From the NCBI RefSeq assembly GCF_002099425.1, contig NW_018344106.1:434001-498000 (forward strand): a stretch of 64,000 nt of DNA, in the 5' to 3' direction. The first letter of the stretch is position 1, and every line of letters begins with the position of its first letter. Both the position numbers and the translations under genes were made by a program. Positions 38,712-51,303 of the stretch are shown here, piece by piece. The notes below the pieces were generated by a model. That model was not told where the DNA came from. It ran no database searches and saw only the letters and a list, made by a program, of their open reading frames with translations. Origin of the DNA: Phascolarctos cinereus (lineage: Eukaryota; Chordata; Mammalia; Diprotodontia; Phascolarctidae).

Positions 38712-40959
38712 GGTCCTGCCCATCCCCTATTGGCTCACTTCTCTGGGTAAGGAGGTTAGTGGCAGGGACCGGAGTGGAGGAAATCATGTAAAACCCAAAC
38801 GAGTCAGTCATCTTGGAAACAAAGACAGGTGATGTGTGTCCAGAGTGGGAGTGCTCATCTTTACAAAACCCTAATCCCTCATGGCCATTGTGCAATTGAA
38901 CTTAAACAGAACCATATGTATGGGAAGTCACTGAGCCATCCAGACCCTATGGCCAGAGGCTGCACAACCCAAGAAATTGAGGGCAGAAGAGAAGTCCCAC
39001 AGAAATGAGAATATTCATTACAACTTTTTGTGGTGACAAACTCATTTTAATATCTTCTTTTTATTCCCTTGCCAAGCTTAGCTCATTCAGTTCGATTCAA
39101 TAAGGATTTATTAAGTGCCTACTATGTGCCAGGAACTGTGCTAAATGCTGGGAATACAGATAAGGAAAAGAGACTGTCCCCGCCCTCAAGGAGCTTCCAA
39201 TCTCATAAGGGAAGACAACAGACAAAAGAAGGCTTTAAAAAAGGAGTAGGAGTACAAGGGGTACTCGGTGTGGGAGCGTGTCATTCAGTGGAGCAAAGCC
39301 AAGAGGAGCACCTAGTGGAATTGGAGTTACCATGAACGTTGTACAAAGGGAGGAGTCAGAGCTGAGAGGCAACTGAATGCAATTTGAGAAGCTGTAGAGT
39401 ATTCAGATCCTAGTCATTCTTCATGGTGATGAGATTTCAGGGGAATCAGCTTATGGAGGAGGGAGAGCAGCATGTTTCATGGAGTGGAAGCCAAGTAGAG
39501 CTTCTAATGAACAATGGAGTTCAGCCAAAGCCTTAGTATGCCTGGCCCTGTTTTCCTGGGACCCCTTCAGCCCTTTGTAGTTCTCTGTCACCACCCCCAT
39601 TGCTTCCTGCTTCCCTTCTTTTTTCCGTTACCTCATCAATACTTTATCAGCTCCTTACCACATTGAGCATCCTTACAACCTTCTTGTCCTTTGTCTTGCC
39701 AACTTGTCTTACCTGCCCATCTCACCAACTTCTCTTTCCTTCTCTCCAGTCACTTTTTTCTTTCCTTCTTGAGTCCTTCTCTTACCCTTCATGCTCCTCC
39801 TCCTCCTTCTGTCTCTCTTCATTCTTTGGACATTTTGCTTTAATCTTCCTCCTGCTTCTCCTTCCTTCCCTCCTTCAACATCTCAAGTCCTCTCAACTTT
39901 CCTCTCCCAAAATTCATTCTCTGGTGCATCTTCCAATTACTTTTCATAAGTTAAGGGGGAAATGGGATAAATAGAAAGTGTTAGAATTCAAGAAACATCT
40001 TTTGATCGGTGACAGGTAAAGAAGTTAATTAAGCCAGACCAGGAGGCATCATTATGACAAGGTCAACTTAGAGCTGGAAGGAAAGTCTCTGGAATGTTGG
40101 ATAGATCCCTGTCATGGTGGATATGTCTGGGGTGATCCAAGGGTGGCTACCAAAATCCTCTGATTCATGGAAAGACCCAGCATTTTTTGCTGCTTGTGGA
40201 AGTATCTACATCTACGAATTTTTGGTGTATTTTGTGGATCATCTGCATTCTGAATGGTTAGAATTGTAGGTGTTGGGGAAGGAAGACAGACCAGTTTGCA
40301 TGTGGTCCTGGCAACATCCTGTGTTAGAGACATAGAACCCAGCTTGGAAGATGCTGTAGAGGCCATTCCACCCACTCAATGTGCCTGCTTTTTCCTTATT
40401 TGACATCAGCATTCTCACCACCATCATGGAGCTAATGAAGAGGGAAGAAAACATTGGGCTTGAAGCCAGAACCCCTGGGTTTAGTCTTTGGCTCTGTCAC
40501 TGGATTCTTACTTAACATTAATAATAATAATAATAATTCTATGTAGAAATCAAATGTTTTCAAAGGGCAAACCCAACCGCAGATAAATCATTCAACATCC
40601 CTGGGCCTCAGTTTCATCATCTACAAAATGTATATAATAAAACATGCACTGGAGGCAGTGTGGTATGGTGGATAAGGTGCTAGGTTTAGAGTCAAGAAGA
40701 CTTGGGCCCAAGCCCAAGCCTGGCTGTTTGACCAGCATGTGCCACTACTACCACCATCATCATCACAAGAAAAAGGGATAAGAAGAACCATAGAGCTTCT
40801 CAGAACCCAGTAGAAGGGGAAGCCTTGCAGGATGAGCAGACCTCACTTTGAGGAGCAGCAGGCCAAGACTCGCAATAGGCGTGTGCCAATGGATTTCTCA
40901 AGTGAAAACCAAAGAGATTTACCTCGAGGTAGAGCCTAGGAAAAACTGTCATCCAAATG
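38712..40959. other. Intergenic
   Basis: 39085-39240 is a head fragment of the long ancient repeat (ggatttattaagtgcctact, gccctcaaggagcttccaat). 39600-39930 is CT-rich low-complexity. 40515-40540 is a short (TAA)n. 40600-40720 holds two plus-strand SINE scraps. Confidence 0.4.
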
Positions 40960-41250
40960 TGTAATAGAAAGACCTTCTATGGGTGACATGCATAGCAATT
41001 CAACTGAATGTCAATGATGAGACATTAAACAAGTTGTTGCGTTATGTAAATTTGTTTGCAGAAATAGAGGAACTTATGATAGCAGTACAAGACCAAGTCA
41101 CTGTCACTAGAAATTATGGCAGGGTTCTCCCAAAGGAACCCAGATTTACTGATCAACACAGATTATGCAAGGGAATGATAATGACTATACAAAATGTCAT
41201 GAGTGACAAAAAAATCAGCACTTCCCAAGGACCAAGTAAAACATAATTGA
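40960..41250 (+). mobile_element. LINE-like pol C-terminal fragment (tentative)
   Basis: The 87-aa frame at 40983-41246 contains NLFAEIEELMIAVQDQVTVT RNYGRVL ... DQHRLCKGMIMTIQNVMS. This recalls the AQDQ-x-TRNY ... CRLC ... TIQH segment near the C-terminus of some non-LTR retrotransposon polyproteins. Only one of the usual paired cysteines is kept. Class not assigned; flanks not resolved. Confidence 0.35.
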
Positions 41251-42685
41251 GTGGGCAGAATTACACACTGGAAGCTCAAGGTCTTTCGTAAACTAACGAA
41301 TAGGAGGTCCCCATACTATAACGGATCCCCAAATATCCTTGAGAATTCAGCAAATAACTGTACTGGGTCCAGAGAATGATCACAGCTAGACTTGTTGCCT
41401 ACAATCACTCAGACATAATGTGTATTCATGAACATTTAAGGTCAGTATTTTTCATACTGAAAGTTTATAATATCCCAAATTAGTGGAATGAAGAACTTTT
41501 AAAATATAGACACCCAGAAGAAATAAAAATAGCCCGGAAAGAAGATGGGGTTTACATCATCCCATCATCCTCTCTGCTCCAGCAGTTGCCTCAAAGATTC
41601 TTTCAGTGACTGTACAGCAGGTAGACTTAAATCTCAATAGTTTGTTCGATCCAAAGATCAGTCATTTCCCCACCATTACAGTAATTCAGCAAACATTAAA
41701 CATGAAAGAACAATGGTAGGATGTTGACTTGTACCAGGAATATTTCCATCTGATCACCATTAGATACAAGATGAGAAGAATGAAGATGATGGTTGTGATA
41801 ATGATGATGACAACTATTGTTTATGTATCATTTAAGATTTGCAAATAGCTTATGAGACCAAAGGAAAGTCATTCACCTTCTCCAGGACTCAGACTCTTGG
41901 CGTGTAAATGCAGATAACAGCACTTGCTCTGTGAACCACATAGAATCCGCGTGGGAATGAGCTCTGAAAATGCCATACTGCAGAGTCCTCTGGAGATGTG
42001 AGCTAATGCTATTCTTTTCCAAGGTGAATACACAATGTGACAGTCGTACCTTGGGGAAAGTCCCCTTGCTACAGAGGACTTCCCAAGGTGGAGGCAGGGT
42101 ACATAGCCCTGAAGGGAGAATCAAGCAAACAAACCCCACACCAACTCCTCCTGGGATGGCTCTGCATGCTTGTGGGAATGAGTGTTCTCTCCTCCTCCAC
42201 TTTCCTGGGCGACAAAGAGTATGCAGTGCATGCATTAAGCCCACGTCAGAAGCAAGGCTGCCGTGATGCTTTAAATGACTCTTAACAATAAGAGACCCCC
42301 TTCCTAATAGCATTACCACACCCCAGGGGGTGCTTCTGTCCCATTATACATCATGCCTGGCTGGGTCTCCATTTGTCACTGAGTACCAGGCATGTGGTAA
42401 TAGTCCTGTAAAACATGCCCTGGTGGGTCTTAATGCTTATTTAATGACACCTGCTACTTCGGTGCCCATAAAGGAAAGCATAATGGGACGGAAGAACATC
42501 TTAGGGCTGGAAAAAGAAAAGTTCTCTGAGTGACAGGTCATTTCCAGGCACATTTTAGTCACTGACTGTGTACTTCTGATAATCACAGAGCAAGGAGGCA
42601 CTTCATGCCTTGTATTTCATAGTGGTGGCCCCAAGATTCTGGTTTAATCTTGGCTCCTCCTGTGGCTACAGTTCTGCTCAAGGCA
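41251..42685. other. Intergenic, AT-rich, unassigned
   Basis: May continue the old element to the left. Short GATGAT repeats at about 41780-41815 and a reverse MIR scrap at about 41830-41930. No gene seen. Confidence 0.35.
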
Positions 42686-43820
42686 AGACACTCAGATTCA
42701 CAGAACCTCAGCACGGTCAGGGACCTGAGGTGTCTCGTCCAACCCATACCTGAACCAGGAACCTAGCAAAGGACCAGCCAGCCTCTTCCTGAATACCTCA
42801 GGTGAACAGGAATCCAGGCCAGGCACCTCCTCATGCAGCTCATCCCCACTTTGGGGAAAATTGTAAAGTCTCATGTTAAAAATGAAAACCTTAGAGGCAC
42901 AAGTGGTGTTTTACTGAACAATAGATTCAGAAGAGAGAAGGGCAGACTTGGGAAGTGAACAGGGGATTAACAAGATGCTGTTTGAGAATGGGATCTAGAT
43001 TTCTGGGACTCTGGCCTAAAATACAGGAAGAAAAATCTCTACGTAGGGACAGAGAACAACTATCAAGGGCTGGATAGTAAGTATGGACTTGCTTGGAGGT
43101 GTACTCACCTAATCCAAAGGGCTCTCAACTGAAAGGAAGAGAAGGGAGAAAAATTCTATCAATATTCGTGAGTATCATGCAATAATTATAGAGAGTAACA
43201 ACAAGATAGAAGAAGAAGAAAGAAGAAGAAGGAGAAGGAGAAGAAGAAGAAGAAGGAAAAGAAGAAGGAGAAGTCTAGCATCTGAGATGCCCAGAAGTTC
43301 ACAGGAGACAAAATTCAGGAGAGGAGACAGGAGCAGTGTGCACGGACTCTGATGTCTACACACAAATACAGAAAGTATGGTGGATGAGCAGCACGAGCTT
43401 GGGTCCCAATGCACTAAGGCAGATGCACTAGATGGTCTCATATGACTGGGAAGGATGTGATCTCTGACTAGAGCTCTGGAAGCTCTGAAGGTTAGAATTT
43501 TTTCCTTACATTAAGCCCAAACCTGCCCAGTTACAACCCGTACCCACTACTCATAGTTGTTTCTACTGGGGCCAAGTGGAACAAGTATCTCTTTTGAAGG
43601 CAGACCAGACCAGAACACAATGCTCCCGATGTGATCTGACAAGAACAGAGGACAAGGGGACCAATATCTGTCTTGTTTTGAATGCAATGTTTCCCAATTC
43701 AGCCTACATAATGTTTGCTATTTGTAATATCACATTATGGACTTATTTCAAGCTTGTGGTCCACTGAGCCCAGATCTTTCTCAGATAAACTGCTCTCTAG
43801 TCATATCTCCTCCATCTTGT
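42686..43820 (-). mobile_element. CR1/L3-like remnant, interrupted
   Basis: 42690-42870 (cacagaacctcagcacggtc, ctgaggtgtctcgtccaacc) and 43485-43820 (acattaagcccaaacctgcc, gtggtccactgagcccagat) are two pieces of one CR1-type 3' region in antisense. 42871-43484 between them is foreign and contains a GAA/GAAG tract. Confidence 0.5.
43205..43275 (+). repeat. (GAA)n/(GAAGGA)n tract
   Basis: About 70 bp of GAA-rich purine repeat. Confidence 0.85.
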
Positions 43821-44329
43821 ACTTTTGATGTTGCTTCTGCCCCCAATCCAAAGTGGGATTTCTGCTCATGGGGCTCAGAATCCCAGAACCACAGACTGAT
43901 CAGAAGCCACCCAGTGCAATGCCCTTATTTTCTGTGCTCATGTAAATTTCACACAATGCTTTTTATGAACTCCATTTCCTTATCTGGGAAAAGCTGGGCT
44001 ATGAGCTAGACAGAAATAGTACAGGAAAGGACATTGTGCTGTGAGTAGGGGAGCAGGGTCCTAGTCCTGTCTCTGATGGAGCTGCAGGAAATTTTATCAA
44101 GTTATTTCATGTCTATGAGTTTCAGTTTCTGGGTCTGTAATATGGGCAGATTAGACTGCTGAGTCTAGCTGCTTTGATCTGATGTTCTCCATGAGACTTC
44201 CCAGTGGGTGGGGCCCACTCATCCAATATGCCCCCCACCCCACTCACATTTCCTTCTTCCCTTCTCATTTCTTCTCTACCTTGAATCCCCTTCTTGGGCA
44301 GGAGAGCAGGGACTGGCTTAGTGAATGAG

Positions 44330-44583
44330 TGGGAAGCTAAGTGGTACAGTAGATAGAGTGCCAGGCCTGGAGTAAGGAAGGCAAATTCCTGAATTCAAAT
44401 CTGGCCTCAAACACATACTAGCTGTGTGACCCTGGGCAAGTCACTTAACCCAATTTGCCTTAGCTTCCTCATCTGTAAAATGAACCAGAGAAGGAAATGG
44501 CAATCCATTCAAGTATCTCTGCCAATAAAACCCCCAATGGAGTCGTGGAGAGTTGGGCATGACTCAAGCAACTGAACAACAAA
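44330..44583 (+). mobile_element. Marsupial SINE, long form, plus strand
   Basis: gggaagctaagtggtacagt, ctgaattcaaatctggcctc, agctgtgtgaccctgggcaa, gaaggaaatggcaatccatt, gttgggcatgactcaagcaa, ending actgaacaacaaa. Nearly complete. Confidence 0.9.
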
Positions 44584-44599
44584 GGAAGTGAGCAGGAAG

Positions 44600-45045
44600 G
44601 AGACAAGGCACCTGGGACCTGGTATTTAAGGACCTCCTGCCATGAGCTTGAGTGACTTACTGAGCCCCTCTGGGCACTCATGAGCCTCTTTCCCAGTTCC
44701 ATTCCTGACTCTTCAGGCTTTGACCCCTCACTCCTAGTGGCCTTTGTACCCTGGAAAGGTCTCTGCCCCTTCAGCCTCCTCCTCCCAATCGTAGAGTTCC
44801 TGGCCAGAGCCTCCATTTGGAGACATGTCCAGGGCAGCCAGACTCACTGCCCTCCTGGTTCCACTCATGATTCTCTAGACTAGCCTCTTGCCCCTCACTT
44901 TGTAGTTCCTTTTTGTTTTTGTCTTTTCACCTCATTAGAATGTAAACTCCATGAGGACAGGGATTCGCTTTCTTTTTGCTGGTATTTGTGTTCCTAGTGC
45001 TTACCACAATATGTCACATAATCAGTGCTGAATAAATGTTCTACC
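44600..45045 (+). mobile_element. L2 LINE 3' end
   Basis: ttagaatgtaaactccatga ggacagggattc ... cctagtgcttaccacaatat ... gtgctgaataaatgtt. Confidence 0.7.
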
Positions 45046-45170
45046 TACCTACCTACCTATATTGCTCCATCCATCTATCTACCTATCATCTCTCTCCATC
45101 TATCCTGTCCTATCATCTACCTCCTCTATCTATCATCTATCTGTGTATCTATTTATGTATGTATGTATAA
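45041..45170 (+). repeat. (CTAC)n / (TATC)n microsatellite
   Basis: ctacctacctacctac followed by imperfect TATC/ATCT units, at the tail of the L2. Confidence 0.85.
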
Positions 45171-45249
45171 CTGATCAACATTGGTGATCCCAATCTGTAG
45201 TGATCCTTCCCTACTCAGACCTTGTGCAGTACTTGGTTTTCACCCCTCA

Positions 45250-45362
45250 AGTCAACAAGTCAATAAGTATTTATTAAGCACCAACTATGTTCTAGGCATT
45301 ATTTTAAGTTCTGGGTATGCAAATAAAGGCAAAGTCTCTGCCCTTCAGGAGCTCACAATCTA
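45250..45362 (+). repeat. Long ancient interspersed repeat, head fragment
   Basis: agtatttattaagcaccaac tatgttctaggcatt ... cccttcaggagctcacaatc. Confidence 0.55.
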
Positions 45363-45559
45363 ATCTTCTATTATCTTGTATCTCTGCATACTTGGCTCCC
45401 ACCCAGTCAAGTTAGGGTTGGACCAGACAGCCTTTGAAGTCCCTTCTGCCTCTGAGTTTTTGAATTTTGGTGGTTCTATAGTCCCAGCTATAAATGGCCT
45501 TTGGAGAGGAAGGCTGAGCCATCATGTGTCCTTTCTCCCCTTTAAATCATGATGACAAT

Positions 45560-45795
45560 GATGATGATGATGATAGCTAGAATTTAGACAGTGCTTTAAG
45601 GCTTGCAAATTGCCTTAAATATGGGGTTTCATTTGATCTTTCAAGGTGTGAGATAGATGATGAGGAAAATGAGTCAGACAGAGGTGAAGTGATATGTCCC
45701 GAGTCGCACAGCTAGTGAGTATCTGATGCTGAATTTGAACTCAGGTGTTCCTGCTTCCATGTTTCTGTACTCTATCCACTGCACTACCTAGCTGA
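45560..45795 (-). mobile_element. CORE-SINE/MIR, minus strand
   Basis: gctagaatttagacagtgct, tttcatttgatctttcaagg, gaaaatgagtcagacagagg, agtcgcacagctagtgagta, ccactgcactacctagct. Confidence 0.7.
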
Positions 45796-46479
45796 GAAGG
45801 ATGATCATTTACTAGGGCTTGTAGGAACCATCTTGACAAAAGGAAGAGTCCCAGGGGTCCCCACCAGTGTGGTGCTGTCCGGCCTCCACCACCCCAAAGT
45901 CTTTGAACCAGGTGTTCTGACTCCCCCCTGGCTCTGCAAACTGCATTCCCATCCCCAAACTCAACTTGCCACATAGTGGTGGACTTGCTTAGGATTGTCC
46001 TCATTGAGACGAATGTTTCTAGAAGGTTGTAAATATTTTCCTAGCCCTGATTCTGCACATTGAGGTAACTGCCAATGAAAAACTTCAGCTTACCATGAAT
46101 GGTTCCCTGTGAAGCCCCAGCCTCCAGAAGGGTGCAGAAGGCTCCCCCAAAGGAAAATGAGCTCAATAGTGATATAAGGTAAAAGTACACAACATGGTTT
46201 TTCCTCTCAGGCTCCTAGGCTATGTGTGAAACTCAGAGTTACTCTTTATTTTATTATTTTACACCCCTCAGATTGTGGCTTTCAAGCCCAAAACACAGCT
46301 TTCCCCATGATGAGTGGTTTGCTCTTATTTTATTTGCTTTAGGGAGAGCCCTATGGCAGGGGCTTGAAAGTCGTGGTTTAGATCTTCTGCTCCCCAGAGA
46401 AAGGGTCAAGAATTACATTGTAGAGAAGCATATGAAAGACTTCACCTGCATCACATCACTTCAGGGAGTAGCAGAGTGT
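45796..46479. other. Intergenic, no feature recognised
   Basis: Nothing supported. Confidence 0.35.
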
Positions 46480-46649
46480 GATGCAGTGGGGAGATGGTTG
46501 GATTTGGAGGCAAAGATCCTAGGTTTAAATCCTGGGACCACGCATCATTCCCTTTGGTGAATCCCCACCTTGGACCTCAGTTTCTTCAACTATAAAATGA
46601 GGAGGTTGATCTAGATAGACTCCAAGGTCCCTACCAGTTCTAGATTGAG
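46480..46649 (+). mobile_element. MIR-like SINE, plus strand
   Basis: gatgcagtggggagatggtt, taggtttaaatcctgggacc, cctcagtttcttcaactata, ccaaggtccctaccagttct. Confidence 0.55.
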
Positions 46650-47035
46650 GAGGCAAAAACAATCCCTGATCTCAAGGAGCTTACAATCTAATTGGGGAGA
46701 CAACATGCAAGCAAATATATAAAAAGCAATATATGGGATAGATAGGAAATAATTAACAGAAGAAATTAACAGTCACTAAAAGTGAGAGGACTTGGGGAAG
46801 GCTTCCTGCAGAAGATAAGATTGTAGTTTAGGCTTCAGAGAAGCCAGGGAAGTCGGTAGTTAGAGTGAGGAGGGAGAGCATTCCAGGCCAGGGGACAGCC
46901 AGAGAGAGCCGAGAGATGGAGTGTCTTGTTCATGAAATAGCCAGCAGGCCAGTGTTCCTAGATCAAAGAGCACATGACAAGGAGTAAGATGTAAGCAGAC
47001 TGGAAGAGTAAGAGGGGGCCAGGTTATGAAATATT
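46650..47035 (+). repeat. Long ancient interspersed repeat, middle segment
   Basis: ctgatctcaaggagcttaca, gaaataattaacagaagaaa, gggagagcattccaggccag, gagatggagtgtcttgttca, gggggccaggttatgaaata. Continues the order seen in 35262-35740 and precedes the segment seen at 52970-53430. Confidence 0.65.
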
Positions 47036-47760
47036 AAGTACACTCATTCATTCATCTAACCTTGCTTTATACAGCTTGATCTCCAGTCTTTCTTCATTCT
47101 GACCGACCTCCTGTGGACACTGTGCAGTTCCTCGGTGTCTTTCCTATGCCCACCCCTAATTAAGCACAAGGTTTTGGTTGCAATGTGATCCAGGCCAGGA
47201 TGGGGTCTATCCCTGGATCTAAGTCATTGATAGGAGTAGCACATGGCCAAGCACAGACCTTTGTGGCACATTCCATGAGATCTCTGTCCAAGGTGGCAAT
47301 GAATCATTAGTAACAACTCCCTGGGGCTGCTCATCCCAACAGTTATGGAGCTGCCTGTGTATGTCTTCCTGACTAGCTCATATTGCTCCATCTTATTCAT
47401 AAGGCGAATGTAACAGACTCTGTAAGAAACCTTCCTGAATATTCTATTGCCAGCATTCCCTTGACCTTCTAGTCAAGTACCCTGTCATAAAAAGGAAATG
47501 AGGTGGATCTTGTGTGACCTAATCTTGCTAAAATCATGAAGAGCTCTGGGGCAGCTAGGTGGTGCAGTGCATAGGGCACTGGACCTGAAGTCAGGAGGGC
47601 CTGAGTTCAAATCCAGCCTTGGACCAAACACTTGACACTTACTAACTGTGTGACCCTGGGCAAGTCACTTAACCCCAGTTGCCTAGAAAAATAAAGAAGT
47701 CGTGAAGAGTTTTACTGATCACTACTTCCATTTCTAAATGGTTAAAAGGCATCTCTTTGA
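47036..47760 (-). mobile_element. CR1/L3-like remnant, split by a SINE
   Basis: Antisense CR1-type phrases (ggtctatccctggatctaag, acatggccaagcacagacct, aactccctggggctgctcat, tcataaggcgaatgtaacag) continue on both sides of the SINE at 47548-47697. Confidence 0.5.
47548..47697 (+). mobile_element. Marsupial SINE, short form, plus strand
   Basis: ggggcagctaggtggtgcag through gtgaccctgggcaagtcact to an A-rich tail. Flanks atcatgaagagctct and gtcgtgaagagtttt look like a diverged target duplication. Confidence 0.9.
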
Positions 47761-48479
47761 TAATACTTCCTAGTCCTTTCAACATTCTGAGCCTCACTTT
47801 ACTCATCTGTTAAATGGGGGTAACAACACTTGTATCATTTATCTCATAGGGATCATAGAGAATGTGATTTCCAGTCTTGTGTCTCCCATTTAATGACTGT
47901 CACATGGGCAGGTTACTGAATCTTCATGAGTCTTATTTCCCTCGTCTGTCCAGTAGAGTTCATAATACACCTATCATCTGTTTCTCTGGGATCTTGAGGG
48001 CTAATTGAGCATGATAGCACATACGAGGAAGTGCTGGGCATGTTTTGGACAGGGAAGTCACAGAGATGAGGAGTGGAGCTATGGGTGATTGATGGACATG
48101 TTCTCTACAGGAGTAGGTGGCAGTGGAAGGGGAGAGGATGGAGCCACAGGAAGGGTACACAGACAGCAGCGTGGCATAAAGTGGCCAGAGACTGAGTCTG
48201 GCTCTGGTTAAATATGGAGAATTCTCACCAATCAGAAGCCAGGGTTTTGAAGAGAAAACCCTTGGCCAGATCGTTTGAGTGGCCTCAGCTTCAGCAGGAA
48301 GGAGCAGACATGAAGTACCACATAGGGATCTTCAGAAGATCTTTGAATGGCTCTTTCCCCCAGTTTTTAAGGGAAAATGACTGTGCATGGTCTTTTCTTC
48401 CAAGTCCTCCCATCTTTCAAGTTTCCTCCAGTATCTCAGTGGCATGCTTCAGGCACTGTGATGGACCCTTCAGTCTTCC

Positions 48480-48765
48480 TCACCTCACATATCCTGTGAT
48501 TTCCTCACCTCAAGCCTCACCACTCTAGGCCATCCTTCAGAGCACCACCAAAGTAATTTCCCTTTAACTCAGATCTGATCACATGACTCTCTTACTCAGC
48601 CAACTCAAAAGGCTCCCCATCACCTCTAGGACCAAAAATAAGTCTATCTGTTTTCCTTTGAAAGCCCTATAGAGTCTGGCCCCAACCTGTCTTTCCAGCC
48701 TCATTGGACATCACCCCCCATCTCCTTTTAGCTGCATCTCAGAAATCTGGACACGTTTCATAATT
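48480..48765 (+). mobile_element. L2 LINE fragment
   Basis: cagatctgatcacatgactc, aaaggctccccatcacctct, gaaagccctatagagtctgg ccccaacctgtctttccagc: standard L2 ORF2-end/3' UTR order. Confidence 0.7.
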
Positions 48766-48769
48766 ATCA

Positions 48770-49170
48770 TTTTCTTTCACATAATTGTTATGTTTCTATT
48801 ACTTTTTTCTTCACTCATTATTTGGGATGTTACTGTTCAATCTCCACTTGGGGCTGTGTCATTTGCTTGCACTCCTGGATCTGTTTACATTTTTGTTGTG
48901 TAATGGTCTGTAGAAGAAGTATTACTGTTCCTACCTTTTTGATTTTTGTTTGCAATATTTCTGTGCCCTGACACATGATCAATTTTTGTGAGAGTTCCAT
49001 GTGGTGCTAAGAAGCACATGCATTCTTCAGCAGTGCCATTTAGAAGAGACTGTTAAGTCTTTTGGCTCTGGTTTCTCCAGCAATTTGTTCAAGCCTATAT
49101 TTTTCATTTTTATTCCTCTCTTGCTATTGTTTTACTCTCTGTGTCTTCTTGTATTTAAGTTAATTTCTCC
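48770..49170 (-). mobile_element. L1 LINE ORF2 fragment, minus strand
   Basis: Antisense L1 phrases: tgttcaatctccacttgggg, ttgtgtaatggtctgtagaa, gacacatgatcaatttttgt gagagttccatgtgg. Diverged, no open frame. Confidence 0.55.
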
Positions 49171-49803
49171 CTTGTGAGTTTAAGTGGTAAGGCATTGGAG
49201 CATACAGGTTTAATATGGATATTGATTTGTGTTTCACGGTTCCTTTCAGCATACGGCTCTATCCCACTTAGTGTGAATAGTGACTACCATGAAGTATTCG
49301 CATTATTCAGATTTGCACTATTTGAAATTATAACCACATGCGAAATATACGAATTGGCTCCGGCCTAATAAGAACAGGCAATGAAAACATCTTAAAAGAA
49401 ATTTTTCTGTTTATTAACACAATAGGATAAGAAAAATGCATTTCTGGTTCAAGCTATCAAAAAGTAATAGAGTAGTTGTAGAAAGCAAAATTTTAAAATG
49501 ACTGAATATCGTACCTAAATGTGTCTACACAGATGCTACAATGAAAATATCATTACTGTTATTTGAAATATTTTAGCAGCAGAGATTGAACTGCCCTCTT
49601 TCTCTAAATCTTCATACATGCACTGGTAGATGCAGAGAATTTTATCCCCATTTCTGTAAATTTGCACGCTCACAATTTCACACAATGAACCAAGTGTAGA
49701 TGGATGACCTTGAATGTTATCTAAAATCAATGTGCTCCAAATGTGACATCGTTGGCCTTGTAATATTTTTTCAACAGTTGGGCTAAAATAACTTGAAAAC
49801 CAG

Positions 49804-51128
49804 TTTTTTTAAATAGTATTTTCCCTTAATTACACATAAAAAATTTTAACATTTTTTCCCTAAATTTTGAGTTCCAAATTCTCTCCCTTCCTCCCTCCTC
49901 TTACCCCTCCTTGAGATGATAGGCAATCTGATATGGGTTATACATGTGCAATCATGTAAAACATTTCCATATTAGTCATTTTGTGGAAGAAAACTCAAAT
50001 AAAAAAATAAAGAAAAAAGTGAAAAATAGTCATTTGTAGTCTGCATTCAGACACCATCAGTTCTTTCTCTGGAGGCAGATAGCATTTTCCATCATGAATC
50101 CTTAGGGATTGTTGTGGATCATTGTATTACTGAAAACAGCTAAGTTATTCACAATTCATCATACAATATGGCTGTTACTGTGTACGATGTTCTCCTAAAT
50201 CTCTCTGAACCAATGCATGCGAGTCTTTCCAGGTTTTTCTGTAATCATCCTGCTCATCATTTCTTATAATGCAATAATATTGTTCAGCCATTCCCCAATT
50301 TATGAGCATCTCCTCAGTTTCCAATTCTTTCCCACCAGAAAAAGAGCTGCAGTAAATATTTTTGTACAAATAGGTCCTCCCTCCTTTTTATCTCTTGGAG
50401 ATACAGACCTAGTAGTGGTATGGCTGGGTCAAAGGGTATGTATAGTTTTATAACCCTTTGAGAATATTTCCATGTTGCTCTCCAGAATGGTTGGATCAGT
50501 TCACAGCTCCACCAACAGTGCATTAGTGTCCCTATTTTCACACATCCCCTCCAACATTCATCATTTTCCTTTTCCTATCAGCCAATCTGATAAGTATGAG
50601 GTGGTACCTTAGAGTTGTTTTAATTTGTGTTTATCTAACCAATAGTGATTTAGAGCATTTTTTCATATGACTAGAGATAGCTTTGACTTCTTCATTTGAA
50701 AACTGCTTTTTCATATCCTTCAACAGTTTATCAATTGGGAATGTCTTGTAGTCTTATAAATTTGACTCAGTTCTCTATATATTTTAGAAATAAGGCCTTT
50801 ATCAAAGATATTTGCTGTAAAATATTTATTCCAGTTTTCTACTTCTAATTTTGGTTGTGTTATTTTGTTTATATAAAACCTTTTTGATTTATTATAATCG
50901 AAATTATCCATCTTATATTTTGTGACACTTTCTATTTCTTTCTTGGTCCTAAATGTTCCCTTATCTATGGATCTGACAGGTAAACTATTCCATGTTCCCC
51001 CAATTTGCTTATAGCATTGCCCTATATGTCTAAATTATGTGCCCATTCTGATATTATCTTGGTGTATGGTATGAGATATTGGTCTATGCCTAGTTTCTGC
51101 CATAGTGCATTGCAGTTTTGAAAACAGC
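49804..51128 (-). mobile_element. 5'-truncated L1 (ORF2 end plus 3' UTR) inserted in Tigger
   Basis: Minus-strand ORF2 C-terminus: KLQCTMAETRHRPISHTIHQ DNIRMGT, NKITQPKLEVENWNKYF, HCWWSCELIQPFWRATWKYS QRVIKLYIPFDPAIPLLGLY, INWGMAEQYYCIIRNDEQDD YRKTWKD. The 3' UTR and T-rich tail follow at 50170-49804. Flanking acttgaaaac(c)ag at 49791-49803 and 51129-51140 is a target-site duplication (one-base gap). Frames are broken. Confidence 0.88.
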
Positions 51129-51140
51129 ACTTGAAAACAG

Positions 51141-51303
51141 CTTCCTAGCTGTGTGACCCTGGGCAAGTCATTTAATCCTGTTTGCCTCGGTTTCCTCATC
51201 TGGAGAAAGAAATGGCAAATCACCCTGGTATTTTTGACAAGAAAACCCCAAATGGGGTCACAGAGACTTGGAAATGATTGAAATGACTGAACAGAAATTA
51301 GTC
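51141..51303 (+). mobile_element. Marsupial SINE, 5'-truncated, plus strand
   Basis: ttcctagctgtgtgaccctg, tcggtttcctcatctggaga, aaaccccaaatggggtcaca, ending aaatgactgaacag. Sits between the L1 duplication copy and resumed Tigger sequence. Confidence 0.85.

Noticed and set aside
41873-42319. 148-aa minus-strand open frame
   Set aside because: Starts and ends in unremarkable sequence, no motif, overlapped by equally long frames on the other strand.
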